Translations under genes and position numbers: made by a program
NCBI GenBank assembly: GCA_020161455.1
Contig: JAIUNZ010000001.1
Location: 310,001 to 374,000, forward strand
Origin: Bacteroidota bacterium
Lineage (GTDB): Bacteria > Bacteroidota > Bacteroidia > Flavobacteriales > Flavobacteriaceae
Direction of reading: 5' to 3'
Length of the DNA stretch: 64,000 bases
Part shown: one piece after another, positions 1 to 8,644 of the stretch
Layout: every line of letters starts with the position of its first letter
How positions within the stretch are numbered: the first letter of the stretch is position 1
The notes under the pieces: generated by a model
Database searches by the model: none
What the model saw: only the letters and a program-made list of their open reading frames with translations
Told to the model about the DNA's origin: nothing

Positions 1-170
1 GCTATTTTGTTGTTTAAACCCCAATTATCAAAACTTATTATAGTTATTCTCATAGTTTAATTTCTTATTTTTCAATAAAAAAAATTAATTTAGCAAACTT
101 AATAAAATTTAATAGTTATTTATTAAAAAACATAATTATTGACAGAAACATTTAATATAAAAATACAGTT
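1..170. other. AT-rich leader without a gene
   Basis: No reading frame of useful length is present. The stretch is very AT-rich with several A and T runs. It probably carries the promoter for the methyltransferase gene that begins at 171, but I could not identify a convincing TAnnTTTG element. Confidence 0.5.
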
Positions 171-815
171 ATGAATTACGATAATAAGCCTTCTAATTAT
201 TACAGCTCCATCCGATTTGACATGTTGAAGTTTTTACCCAATAATGCAAAAACTATTTTAGAAGTAGGCTGTGGAAACGGTGCCTTTGCTCAAGAAATAA
301 TGAACAGTCGAGAAGCAGAAATTTGGGGTATTGAAATGATGGAAGAACCTGCAAATGAAGCAAAACAAAAAATGCATAAAGTATTTATTGGCGAATGCGA
401 AAAATTTATTGATGATTTGCCTGATAATTATTTTGATGTAATATATTTTAATGATGTATTAGAACATATTTTTGATCCAGGTGATGTTTTGAAAAAGATT
501 AAGCAAAAGCTCAAAAGTAATGGTGTTGTAATTAGCTCAATTCCAAACGCAAGGTTTTATAGAACCCTAAAAATGTATGTTTTTGGAAAAGACTGGAAAT
601 ATGAAGACAGTGGAATAATGGATTTTACACACATTAAATTCTACACTAAAAAAAGCATAAAACGTTTGTATGAAGATGCCGGATATAGAGTAAAAACAAA
701 TGAAGGAATCAACAAAACCTCTTCATTAACACCTTATATTTATAACTTATTTTTCTTATTTAGGCAAATGGATATTTTTTATTTACAATATGCCACTGTA
801 GCTTCCAAAGAATAG
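171..815 (+). CDS. Class I SAM-dependent methyltransferase
   Basis: A 214-residue methyltransferase of the class I (Rossmann) fold. The SAM-binding motif I EVGCGNG is at residues 31-37. The stretch YFDVIYFNDVLEH near residues 87-100 matches the post-motif region of the Methyltransf_11/23 group. There is no signal peptide or membrane segment, so it should be cytosolic. It is the first of three forward genes with short gaps (35 and 32 bases), followed by a lipid A-type acyltransferase and a family 2 glycosyltransferase. That context suggests it methylates a sugar or a polysaccharide precursor. The acceptor cannot be read from the sequence. The fold is certain; the surface-glycan role is inference. 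Confidence 0.85.
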   Translation: MNYDNKPSNYYSSIRFDMLKFLPNNAKTILEVGCGNGAFAQEIMNSREAEIWGIEMMEEPANEAKQKMHKVFIGECEKFIDDLPDNYFDVIYFNDVLEHIFDPGDVLKKIKQKLKSNGVVISSIPNARFYRTLKMYVFGKDWKYEDSGIMDFTHIKFYTKKSIKRLYEDAGYRVKTNEGINKTSSLTPYIYNLFFLFRQMDIFYLQYATVASKE

Positions 816-850
816 TTTCATTATTTTCATTATTTGCAAAAAAAATTAAA

Positions 851-1738
851 ATGCAACTTTTAGCTTATATTTTATTTTATCCAATTTTATATTTAGTTTC
901 AAAATTACCTTTTCGATTACTTTATATATTTTCTGATTTTGTTTACTTAATAGTTTATTACATAGTAGGTTATAGAAAAAAAGCCGTTAGAGATAATTTA
1001 AAATTAACTTTTCCTCATTTATCTGAAAAAGAAAGAAGAGTAATTGAAAAAAAATCTTTTAAACATTTGTGTGATATGTTTTTAGAAACTATTAAAACAA
1101 TGTCAATATCGGTTAAAGAAATTGAAAAGCGATTTGTAATAAATAATCTGCAAACGTATTTAGATTTAGAAAATAAAAACAAGAGTATTGCTTTAATGTG
1201 TGCGCATTATGCTAGTTACGAGTGGGTTATATCTATGAATAGCAAAATATCTTTTGAAGGATATGCCATTTACAAACCTATAAACAACACCTATTTTGAT
1301 CAATTAATTAAAAAAATCCGATCTCGTTTCAAAGCGCATTTAATTGGAATTAAAGAAACGGCAGCAACGATTGAAAAAAATACAGCAAACCAAATAAAAG
1401 GTTTGTACGGTTTTGCTAGCGATCAATCACCATTAGTTAGACCCAATGTATATTGGAGTAAATTTATGGGCATTGAAGTTCCTGTTTACACTGGTGCAGA
1501 ATCACTTTCAAAAAGATTTGACATGAACATGGTTTTTCTCAAGGTAAGAAAATTAAAAAGAGGCTATTATGAAGCAGATATAGAAATATTATCAGAAAAT
1601 GTTCATGAAATACCCGATTTTCAAATAACTGAATTATTTTTAAGAAAAGTGGAACAACAAATTCTTGAAGCACCAGAATTTTATATGTGGACGCATAAAA
1701 GATGGAAACATAGAGGGAAAAATAAAATTACAGGATAA
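851..1738 (+). CDS. LpxL/HtrB-type lysophospholipid acyltransferase
   Basis: A 295-residue enzyme of the bacterial lipid A acyltransferase family (LpxL/LpxM, HtrB). These enzymes transfer a secondary acyl chain to a lipid A precursor at the inner membrane. The N-terminal 40 residues are strongly hydrophobic and would anchor it. The catalytic HX4(D/E) motif is visible as H119-YASY-E124. A conserved basic patch and the sequence FASDQSP around residue 195 fit the family, and the length is usual for Bacteroidota members. It sits between a methyltransferase and a GT2 gene in the same direction, in line with LPS or aminolipid assembly. In some Bacteroidota, relatives of this family act on ornithine or glycine lipids, so the exact acceptor is not settled. 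Confidence 0.85.
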   Translation: MQLLAYILFYPILYLVSKLPFRLLYIFSDFVYLIVYYIVGYRKKAVRDNLKLTFPHLSEKERRVIEKKSFKHLCDMFLETIKTMSISVKEIEKRFVINNLQTYLDLENKNKSIALMCAHYASYEWVISMNSKISFEGYAIYKPINNTYFDQLIKKIRSRFKAHLIGIKETAATIEKNTANQIKGLYGFASDQSPLVRPNVYWSKFMGIEVPVYTGAESLSKRFDMNMVFLKVRKLKRGYYEADIEILSENVHEIPDFQITELFLRKVEQQILEAPEFYMWTHKRWKHRGKNKITG

Positions 1739-1770
1739 CGTAATTTTAAAAAAATATCTATATTGCACTG

Positions 1771-2589
1771 ATGAAGTTATCCGTTATTATCACTACTTAT
1801 AATTCTGAAGAATGGCTTCGAAAAGTGCTCATTGGCTTTAGTATTCAAACCTTTGATGATTTTGAAATTATCATCGCAGATGATGGTTCTGCCAATAAAA
1901 CTAAAGCTGTTATTAATGAGTTTTCTAGTGTTTTTAAATACCCAATTCAACATGTTTGGCAAGAAGATGATGGCTTTAGGAAATCGGAAATTTTAAACAA
2001 AGCCATATTAAATGCCAAAACAAAATACTTATTATTTACTGATGGCGATTGCATTCCTAGAAATGATTTTGTTGCTGTGCATTATAAATACAAACAAAAA
2101 GGGTATTTCTTATCAGGTGGCTATTTCAAATTACCATTAGCTATTTCCAATGCTATAACTACGGCTGACATAGTGAATCAAAATTGTTTTTCAATTTTTT
2201 GGTTGAATAAAAATGGATTGAAACTTAATTTTAAAATTTCAAAACTTACTAAAAGTATTTATTTTGCCAAATTTATGAATTGGATAACACCTACAAAAAG
2301 ATCATGGAATGGACACAATTCTTCAGCTTATAAAAACGATATTCTTGCTGTAAATGGATTTAATCATGAGATGAAATATGGCGGAATGGATAGAGAACTT
2401 GGCGAAAGAATGTTCAATAACGGCATGTTATCCAAACAAATTAGGTATAGTGCAATCTGCTTGCATTTAGATCATTCTCGTGGTTATTCTACACCCGAAG
2501 TTTGGGAAAAAAATAATGCGATTAGAAATTTTAACAAAAAAAACAAAATAATAAAAATTGAAAATGGTATTGATAAAATTGACTCTTAA
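1771..2589 (+). CDS. Family 2 glycosyltransferase with 7C-type C-terminal domain
   Basis: A 272-residue GT-A-fold glycosyltransferase. The N-terminal block begins SVIITTYNSEEW. The nucleotide-binding ADDGS is at residues 36-40 and the metal-binding DGD at residues 90-92. The C-terminal part contains KYGGMDRELGERM, characteristic of the galactosyltransferase-like Glyco_transf_7C domain that completes the acceptor site. No membrane segment is seen, so it probably works at the cytosolic face of the inner membrane on a lipid-linked or LPS-core acceptor. Its stop codon directly abuts the stop of the convergent GT4 gene with no intervening base. The donor and acceptor sugars are unknown. Confidence 0.88.
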   Translation: MKLSVIITTYNSEEWLRKVLIGFSIQTFDDFEIIIADDGSANKTKAVINEFSSVFKYPIQHVWQEDDGFRKSEILNKAILNAKTKYLLFTDGDCIPRNDFVAVHYKYKQKGYFLSGGYFKLPLAISNAITTADIVNQNCFSIFWLNKNGLKLNFKISKLTKSIYFAKFMNWITPTKRSWNGHNSSAYKNDILAVNGFNHEMKYGGMDRELGERMFNNGMLSKQIRYSAICLHLDHSRGYSTPEVWEKNNAIRNFNKKNKIIKIENGIDKIDS

Positions 2590-3708
2590 CTAGCTTAAAA
2601 CTTCATCATATACTTTCATAAGTTCTCTTGCAATTACATCATCATTAAATTTTTGAACAAATTCAAAACCGTTTCTTTTCATGGTTTCTTGCTTGGTTTC
2701 ATCAAATAATATTGCCTCAATACCTGATTTTAATGCTTCAGTATCATTACAATCAACATACATAGAGTCTTTTCCGCCAGCTTCGCTAAAGCAACTTCCT
2801 GTGCTAGTAATTACTGGTGTTTTTGAATATAACGCTTCAATTATTGGTATTCCAAATCCTTCAAAAACAGATGGATAAATGAAAATAGTGGCTAATCTAT
2901 AGATTGCTGCAAGTTCATTTAATGAAACATTTTCTAAAAAAATAATTTTATCTTCAATAGTAGTATCTTGAATATAAGTTGTAATTTCATTATAGTAGTT
3001 CGTTTTCTTTCCAATAATAACCAACTTAATATCAATGTCTTTTATTGCTTTAATAGCCAATAATACATTTTTCCGTTTTTCTATAGTGCCAACATTTAAT
3101 AAAAATTTTGAGGGTAAATTGTATTTTTCTACCACTGAATCCAAAAGTTTTGTGCCAATTTCTTCTTTAAATATGGGCGCACAACCTTGATAAACAACTC
3201 TTATTTTATCCGGGTTAATTTTTAAAAAATCAACGATGTCTCTTTTAGTTTGTTCACTTATTGCAATTATCAAATCAGAATTATTAGCTGCATATTGAAA
3301 TTTTTTTAAATGAATTTTTCTATCAAAAAATGAATACATTTCAGGATATCGAATAAAAATCAAATCGTGAATGGTTACAACCGTTTTTGTAGATGTTTTG
3401 TGTAATCCTATTGGAATTTCACCTGATAATCCATGATAAATATTTATGTTATCTTCTTTAATTTGAAAGACTACATTATAAATTCGCCATAAAGAACTTA
3501 ATTTTTTTTCTATTTTTTTAAACGGCAATTTTTCAACAATAGTCGTTCCGTCAATTACAATTGAGTCTATTTTTTTGGGTTTCGGATTGTATAGAACATA
3601 TTTATTGTTTGGAAAATAATGCGCAAGAATTCTAATCAAATCTCGACTGTAATTGCCCAAACCTGTCCTATTATGAAAAAATCGCTTTGCATCAAAACCT
3701 ATATTCAT
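2590..3708 (-). CDS. Family 4 (GT-B) glycosyltransferase
   Basis: A 372-residue retaining glycosyltransferase of the GT4 type. The N-terminal acceptor-domain loop TGLGNYSRDL is at residues 15-24. The C-terminal donor domain begins near NVGTIEKRKN (residues 205-214). The nucleotide-sugar EX7E motif is E283 to E291 in FEGFGIPIIEAL. It is the last gene of a reverse-strand operon of five genes. Its start codon overlaps the stop of the upstream GT9 gene by four bases (ATGA), so translation is probably coupled. It is likely to add a hexose to LPS core or O-antigen. The sugar specificity cannot be predicted. Confidence 0.9.
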   Translation of the reverse strand: MNIGFDAKRFFHNRTGLGNYSRDLIRILAHYFPNNKYVLYNPKPKKIDSIVIDGTTIVEKLPFKKIEKKLSSLWRIYNVVFQIKEDNINIYHGLSGEIPIGLHKTSTKTVVTIHDLIFIRYPEMYSFFDRKIHLKKFQYAANNSDLIIAISEQTKRDIVDFLKINPDKIRVVYQGCAPIFKEEIGTKLLDSVVEKYNLPSKFLLNVGTIEKRKNVLLAIKAIKDIDIKLVIIGKKTNYYNEITTYIQDTTIEDKIIFLENVSLNELAAIYRLATIFIYPSVFEGFGIPIIEALYSKTPVITSTGSCFSEAGGKDSMYVDCNDTEALKSGIEAILFDETKQETMKRNGFEFVQKFNDDVIARELMKVYDEVLS

Positions 3709-4757
3709 GATTTTAGAATGTTGTTTTTTATGAATATATTTAATTTATTTTCAAAAAGTTGCGGCTTAAATAGTGAATAATAATAAGCACCTGTATTCTT
3801 TTTCTTTGAAATTTCTTCGTCAATAAAATCAGAAATATGTACGGAGACGTTTGTATCTCCATTTTCAAACATATTCCAATCATTCTTTAAAATAAATGGC
3901 GAAAAAATGGTAAAAGTTGGTATGTTTAAAGCTTTCGCAATATTAGTTGCGCCGCCTTCATTGCCTATTAATGCTGAACAAAAATGGGTTATTGCCATAA
4001 AATCTCTTAATGAACTGGCATAAAAATCAAAAAGTATTTTGTTTTGAGATTCGGGTGTGCATAAATCAAATATTTTTTTGGCATCTTCTTTTTGATTTGG
4101 AATGTAATTAAATAGCAATTGAAGATCATTGTCTTTGGAAATCATATCGATACAATTTGCCATAAATTTATAAGGATATGTTTTGTCCATCGAACTGCCA
4201 ACAACACTAATCATAACAAGCGGTTTGGATAAATTAATTCCATTAGAAATTAATTTATCTTTAGCCAAACTTAATTCTTCATGAGATAGATATATGGTCG
4301 GTTTAATGACTTTAAAATCAACACCTAAAGGTTCGAGCAATTGCAATCTATGTTCAATGGCTTTAGTTGCCGTCGAGATGGAATGCTTGGTTCTTATAAC
4401 AGTATCTGTGTATAAAGCATTTGAATACCATTTATGAAAAGAAATTGTTTTATTGGCAGATGAAAAAAAACAAAAAAAAGCAGTTTTTAATTTTCCATAA
4501 GAATCAATAATCACATCATATTTTTGTTTTTTTATTCTTTTTGTTTGACTAAAAAATCCTTTAAAACCTTTTTCTATTTCTGGATTTAGTAAAATATATT
4601 CGTCAATATAGGGATTATTCAATACTACCGGTAAAGTGTTACTGTTTATTATATAATGCAATTGCGAATTTGGATATTTTTCTTTTAATACTTCAAAAAT
4701 CACACTTGTAATCAATACATCACCAATCATTTTGGGTTGAATAACTGCTATTTTCAT
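3705..4757 (-). CDS. Family 9 (heptosyltransferase-like) glycosyltransferase
   Basis: A 350-residue GT-B protein of family 9, the ADP-heptose:LPS heptosyltransferase group. The start KIAVIQPKMIGDVLITSVIF corresponds to the family's N-terminal acceptor motif, including the conserved GD. The C-terminal half contains SALIGNEGGATNIAKALNIP, the usual donor-site stretch (GxDxGxxHxAxA in classical members). Here the region has E and N in place of the classical D and H, so the sugar may not be heptose. It overlaps both neighbours by four bases within the five-gene reverse operon. The role is LPS core or related glycan extension; the donor sugar is uncertain. Confidence 0.85.
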   Translation of the reverse strand: MKIAVIQPKMIGDVLITSVIFEVLKEKYPNSQLHYIINSNTLPVVLNNPYIDEYILLNPEIEKGFKGFFSQTKRIKKQKYDVIIDSYGKLKTAFFCFFSSANKTISFHKWYSNALYTDTVIRTKHSISTATKAIEHRLQLLEPLGVDFKVIKPTIYLSHEELSLAKDKLISNGINLSKPLVMISVVGSSMDKTYPYKFMANCIDMISKDNDLQLLFNYIPNQKEDAKKIFDLCTPESQNKILFDFYASSLRDFMAITHFCSALIGNEGGATNIAKALNIPTFTIFSPFILKNDWNMFENGDTNVSVHISDFIDEEISKKKNTGAYYYSLFKPQLFENKLNIFIKNNILKS

Positions 4758-5536
4758 GATGTTGTTTTTAAATGATAAAAAGCTTCAATTGAAGTAAAAC
4801 TGTATTTTTCTTTCTTCATCCAAACAAGTAATTTTTCAAATCGAGTAGTCATTTTTTGCCCAGAATTTTTGGAAACATAAAAAGGAAAACCAAATTTATT
4901 TTTATTGGTCAAATCCGTAAATTCCCATGGGTGAAAATACAAATTTAAATAGGTGTCTTTGTTATAAGTTCTCTTGCACAAAATTTTATATAGCCACAAA
5001 GGCAAGTTGTGAAAAGACAACCAAAACAGAGGAAATCTAATCACTGGACTAACAGATGCTGGCAATTGCCACACTTTTTCTTTTATAAAATAGGTTCTTG
5101 GTTCATTAAAATTATTGTATCTACCTGGTAGATAGCACGGATTTATAGAGGAATTATATTTATATCCAGCATGATATATCTCTTTTTCATCTACAGGTTG
5201 CATTCTAGGCATTCTAAAACCAATAACTTTTTTTTGAGTTATTTCTTCAAGTTTCTGTTTCGATTGTGCTAAATGTTCTACTTCAAAATTACTATGATAA
5301 TAACTATGAGATGCAATTTCATGACCTTCGGCAATTATTCTAGCTATAAGCTCTTTAGCATTTATTGCAAAAGTTGCTGTGCTAAAAAAAGTAGCTTTTA
5401 CATCATGTTTTTTTAATAAATCGAGAATAATAGTTGTGCCTTTCACAGAAATTTCAATTTGTTCATCAAATGAAATTTCTTTATGATATTCAAATGGCAT
5501 ATCAAATTCTTCAATATCAAAACTTAATAAAATCAT
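4754..5536 (-). CDS. Polysaccharide deacetylase (carbohydrate esterase 4 fold)
   Basis: A 260-residue NodB-homology deacetylase. The motifs are SFDIEE at residues 5-10 (catalytic and metal Asp), the zinc-binding HSYYH at 77-81, and FRMPRM near 123-128 as a variant of the usual R-P motif. A late YFHPWEF supplies the C-terminal conserved His. This arrangement matches the subfamily with a DUF3473-like tail found in exopolysaccharide loci. There is no signal peptide, so it would act on a cytosolic, lipid-linked glycan, removing N-acetyl groups. The four-base overlaps with the GT9 and GT2 genes on either side support one operon and one pathway. Confidence 0.88.
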   Translation of the reverse strand: MILLSFDIEEFDMPFEYHKEISFDEQIEISVKGTTIILDLLKKHDVKATFFSTATFAINAKELIARIIAEGHEIASHSYYHSNFEVEHLAQSKQKLEEITQKKVIGFRMPRMQPVDEKEIYHAGYKYNSSINPCYLPGRYNNFNEPRTYFIKEKVWQLPASVSPVIRFPLFWLSFHNLPLWLYKILCKRTYNKDTYLNLYFHPWEFTDLTNKNKFGFPFYVSKNSGQKMTTRFEKLLVWMKKEKYSFTSIEAFYHLKTTS

Positions 5537-6477
5537 ACTTTAGAATTTAGATTAGTTTCGCTAATTATATAATTTGGACGGTTTTTACTTTGCATAAAAA
5601 GTTTGCCTACATAAACCCCAATTATACCTAAAACAATTAAGTTTAAGCCACCAAAAAAAACTACTGTAAAAATTACCGATGACCAACCTGAAATTACATG
5701 TCCAAAATAAATGCTATAAAAAACATATATAAGATAAAAAATAGTAGCAAAAAAAGAAATGCTTATTCCTAAAAATATAGATAAGTACAAAGGTCTAATG
5801 CTAAAAGAAGTGATTCCTTTTAAAGCAAATTGAAGCATCTTTTTAACTGTATATTTGCTAGAGCCAGAAAATCGATCTGATGGTTTATAATCAATTGCAA
5901 ATTGTTTAAAACCAACCCAATTAATCAATCCTCTTATAAACAATTCATTCTCAGTAAAGGTAAAGAATACCTTTGCAACTTTTTTATCCATCAATCTAAA
6001 ATCAGCTGTTCCAGGTTCTATTTCAATTTCGGATATATAATTTATAAAACGATAAAAATATTTTGAAGTAATTTTTTTAAATGCGGGTAGGTTTTTATTT
6101 TCTAACCTTCGTGTATAAACTACTTCATAGCCTTCCTCCCATTTTTGAATTAAACTAGGAATTAATTCTGGCGGATGTTGTAAATCACCATCCATTGTAA
6201 TGATAGCATCGCCCGTAGCTTTGTCCAATCCTGCCATCAGTGCATTTTGATGTCCAAAATTTCTTGATAATTCAATATAATATAAATTTTCGTCCGTTGC
6301 TGCCAACTCTTTTAATATAGAAATAGTAGCATCTTTACTTCCATCATCAACAAAAATTAATTCATACTCAAAATTTAAAGGCTTTATAACTTTGTGCAAA
6401 GTTTCCACCATTATGAGTATGTTTCCTTCTTCATTAAAAGAAGGAATAACAATTGATATTTTTTTAGGTTCTGACAT
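5533..6477 (-). CDS. Family 2 glycosyltransferase, DPM1/GtrB-like with two TM helices
   Basis: A 314-residue polyprenyl-phosphate glycosyltransferase. The catalytic domain (about residues 1-225) has IVIPSFNEEGN, VDDGSKD, MDGDLQHPPE and the RFSGSSKYTVKKM segment typical of the DPMS/GtrB/ArnC group. Two hydrophobic helices follow at about 230-255 and 265-292, which anchor it in the inner membrane. Such enzymes charge undecaprenyl phosphate with one sugar for use outside the cytosol. The adjacent upstream gene encodes a multi-TM GT87-like protein that could be the transferase using that lipid-linked sugar. The two genes overlap by 14 bases, supporting that pairing. Confidence 0.9.
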   Translation of the reverse strand: MSEPKKISIVIPSFNEEGNILIMVETLHKVIKPLNFEYELIFVDDGSKDATISILKELAATDENLYYIELSRNFGHQNALMAGLDKATGDAIITMDGDLQHPPELIPSLIQKWEEGYEVVYTRRLENKNLPAFKKITSKYFYRFINYISEIEIEPGTADFRLMDKKVAKVFFTFTENELFIRGLINWVGFKQFAIDYKPSDRFSGSSKYTVKKMLQFALKGITSFSIRPLYLSIFLGISISFFATIFYLIYVFYSIYFGHVISGWSSVIFTVVFFGGLNLIVLGIIGVYVGKLFMQSKNRPNYIISETNLNSKV

Positions 6478-7675
6478 TTTCGTTTTTAGAATTTATAGTA
6501 TCAAATTTTGTTGTCAATATTTCATACACAATTACAAACCATATTATCACACAAGGCAATGCCTTTAAAGCATAGGGTCTAATATAATTGACTTTCAAAT
6601 AGGTTGGTATTAAGTCAGTTGGTGACAAACTGGTCAAAATAAGCGCAAAAATTAATAAAAAAACTTTAAATTTTGATACAGGTTTGGGCTGAATGACATA
6701 CCAAATCCCTACACCCAAAAAAGCTATGATATAAGTTGGCGATTCAGAACCTGAACTAAATATTACCGTAAAAATCAAAACCGAAGCTAACATTAAAAGC
6801 TGATAGGTTTTATGTTGGTAATACTTTATTCGAATATATTGCAATCCAAAAAGGAACATTCCACCCAATAAAAATGGAATGTTTGATATAGAATTATCTT
6901 GAAAAACTCTTCTAACAATTCCCATCAAACAAATGTCCTGATAAGAATTTAACCCTGTATTCTCGTTGTTCTTTAAAATCAAACGTTCGTACCAATCTTG
7001 GTAGGATTGAACAACGTATTGTGGTGAAGAAATTAGCATTGGCAAAGCAAACAAAACCAAACCCCAAAAAAATAATGACCCTATAAATTTTAATTTATTT
7101 TTTGAAAAAAAGAAAAATGCTAATCCTACTATTCCATAAAGCTTTACAAAAACACCTAAAACAATAAAGAAAGCAGCCCAAAAATCTTTCTGTTTACTAA
7201 TATATACATAAGACAAAATAATTATAGCTGTCATTATTGGATTAAACTGAACTCCTAATATTGTAGTAATAAATTCATTCAAACAAATCCACAATAATGC
7301 ATTTACTTGTTGAGATTTTAGGGGTAATTGCAAAATGGCAAATAACAATACGGAAACATTAAAAATATTCCAAAAAACCAAACCAAACGCATCTGGTAAA
7401 ACTGCAAAAGGAGCAATTAACAAACTAAAAACCGGACCATAATGATTATGATCAAAATATTCAGAAGGATATACATCATATAAATTTAACTCGTCAATTG
7501 TATGATAAAAAACACCTTTAAATATTTTATAGTTGTTATAATTTCCAATTATAAACTGTTTGATACTCGAAATAATTGTAATAATTACCCAAATAGAAAG
7601 TATGTATTTTTTATTTGTAAAAAATGGTAAATTAAAAATAGATGAAATTTTATTTTTTGTTTTTGAAATACTCAT
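6464..7675 (-). CDS. Multi-TM mannosyltransferase-like protein (GT87/DUF2029)
   Basis: A 403-residue polytopic membrane protein with roughly ten hydrophobic helices between residues 20 and 395. The segment YDVYPSEYFDHNHYGPVFSLLIAPFA fits the periplasmic loop of the GT87 (DUF2029) group of GT-C-fold glycosyltransferases. These enzymes use polyprenyl-phosphate sugars as donors. The tyrosine/aspartate-rich loop near residues 62-78 would carry the catalytic acid residue. It is the first gene of the five-gene reverse operon and overlaps the GtrB-like gene by 14 bases. The family is inferred from topology and loop motifs rather than a sharp signature, so function is less certain than for its neighbours. 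Confidence 0.75.
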   Translation of the reverse strand: MSISKTKNKISSIFNLPFFTNKKYILSIWVIITIISSIKQFIIGNYNNYKIFKGVFYHTIDELNLYDVYPSEYFDHNHYGPVFSLLIAPFAVLPDAFGLVFWNIFNVSVLLFAILQLPLKSQQVNALLWICLNEFITTILGVQFNPIMTAIIILSYVYISKQKDFWAAFFIVLGVFVKLYGIVGLAFFFFSKNKLKFIGSLFFWGLVLFALPMLISSPQYVVQSYQDWYERLILKNNENTGLNSYQDICLMGIVRRVFQDNSISNIPFLLGGMFLFGLQYIRIKYYQHKTYQLLMLASVLIFTVIFSSGSESPTYIIAFLGVGIWYVIQPKPVSKFKVFLLIFALILTSLSPTDLIPTYLKVNYIRPYALKALPCVIIWFVIVYEILTTKFDTINSKNENVRT

Positions 7676-7714
7676 AGTGATAAATTCAATCTATAATTTT
7701 AATTTAAAAAAATA

Positions 7715-8530
7715 TTAAACCGCTACATCATATTCTCTCAACGCATCGTTAAGTGACGTTTTTAAGTCGGTGGAAGGTTTTCTTTTTCCAATGATTAAAG
7801 CACACGGCACTTGATAATCACCTGCCGCAAATGATTTTGTATAACTTCCAGGAATGACAACCGAACGCGCAGGAACAATTCCTTTGTATTCAACTGGTTC
7901 TTTGCCTGTAACATCTATTATTTTTGTAGAAGCCGTCAAACAAACATTGGCACCAAGTACAGCTTCTTTTTCTACACGAACACCTTCTACAACTATACAT
8001 CTTGAACCAATAAAAGCACCATCTTCAATAATTACTGGAGCGGCTTGCAATGGTTCTAAAACACCACCAATACCAACTCCTCCAGAAAGATGCACGTTTT
8101 TACCAATTTGCGCACAACTACCAACGGTTGCCCAAGTATCAACCATTGTTCCTTCATCCACATAAGCACCAATGTTTACATAACTTGGCATCAAAATAAC
8201 ACCTTTAGAAATATAAGCACCATATCGCGCCGTAGCTGGAGGAACTACACGAATTCCTTTTTCGGCATAATTAGTTTTCAACAACATTTTATCATGATAT
8301 TCAAATATCCCTGCTTCCCATGTTTCCATTTTTTGTATCGGAAAGTACATCACTACAGCTTTCTTTACCCATTCGTTCACTTGCCATCCATCCAAAATTG
8401 GTTCGGCAACTCGCAGATTTCCAGAGTCTAACAACCCTATAACTTCTCTAATGGCAGTAATAGTATTTTCTTCCTGAAGTAAAGCTCGATTATCCCAAGC
8501 GGTTTCTATGATATTTTTTAGTGCAATCAT
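7715..8530 (-). CDS. dapD: 2,3,4,5-tetrahydropyridine-2,6-dicarboxylate N-succinyltransferase
   Basis: A 271-residue DapD (E. coli has 274). It transfers succinyl from succinyl-CoA to tetrahydrodipicolinate in the diaminopimelate/lysine pathway, feeding peptidoglycan. The N-terminal helical domain (1-100) is followed by a left-handed beta-helix of imperfect hexapeptide repeats. Visible blocks include GVILMPSYVNIGAYVDEGTMVDTWATVGSCAQIG (given here only to locate residues about 109-142) and IEDGAFIGSRCIVVEGV. The GVGIGGVLEPLQAAPV signature is also present. The gene stands alone between the glycan operon (40-base gap) and a divergent lipoprotein gene. Its promoter should lie in the 8531-8644 gap. 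Confidence 0.97.
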   Translation of the reverse strand: MIALKNIIETAWDNRALLQEENTITAIREVIGLLDSGNLRVAEPILDGWQVNEWVKKAVVMYFPIQKMETWEAGIFEYHDKMLLKTNYAEKGIRVVPPATARYGAYISKGVILMPSYVNIGAYVDEGTMVDTWATVGSCAQIGKNVHLSGGVGIGGVLEPLQAAPVIIEDGAFIGSRCIVVEGVRVEKEAVLGANVCLTASTKIIDVTGKEPVEYKGIVPARSVVIPGSYTKSFAAGDYQVPCALIIGKRKPSTDLKTSLNDALREYDVAV

Positions 8531-8644
8531 GGTTCATTTTGAATTTGAGCAAAGATAAGTTTTTTAGGTTATTGATAAAATTGATTTTTCTTTAACTTTT
8601 CATTTGGTTTTAATTAATACATTTGTTTCTCAATCCAATCAATC
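8531..8644. promoter_or_regulatory. Divergent intergenic region with -7 element TACATTTG
   Basis: This 114-base gap separates dapD (reverse) from the NlpE-like gene (forward). A perfect Bacteroidota -7 element TAnnTTTG (TACATTTG) lies at 8618-8625, 19 bases before the forward ATG. No clean TTG at the usual upstream spacing was found, so the promoter call rests on the -7 box alone. Confidence 0.45.

Noticed and set aside
131..170. TTGACA-like box before the first methyltransferase
   Set aside because: Bacteroidota use a different promoter consensus, so a sigma70-type match is not good evidence.
1777..1962. Minus-strand frame opposite GT2
   Set aside because: It is fully inside a strong coding gene on the other strand.
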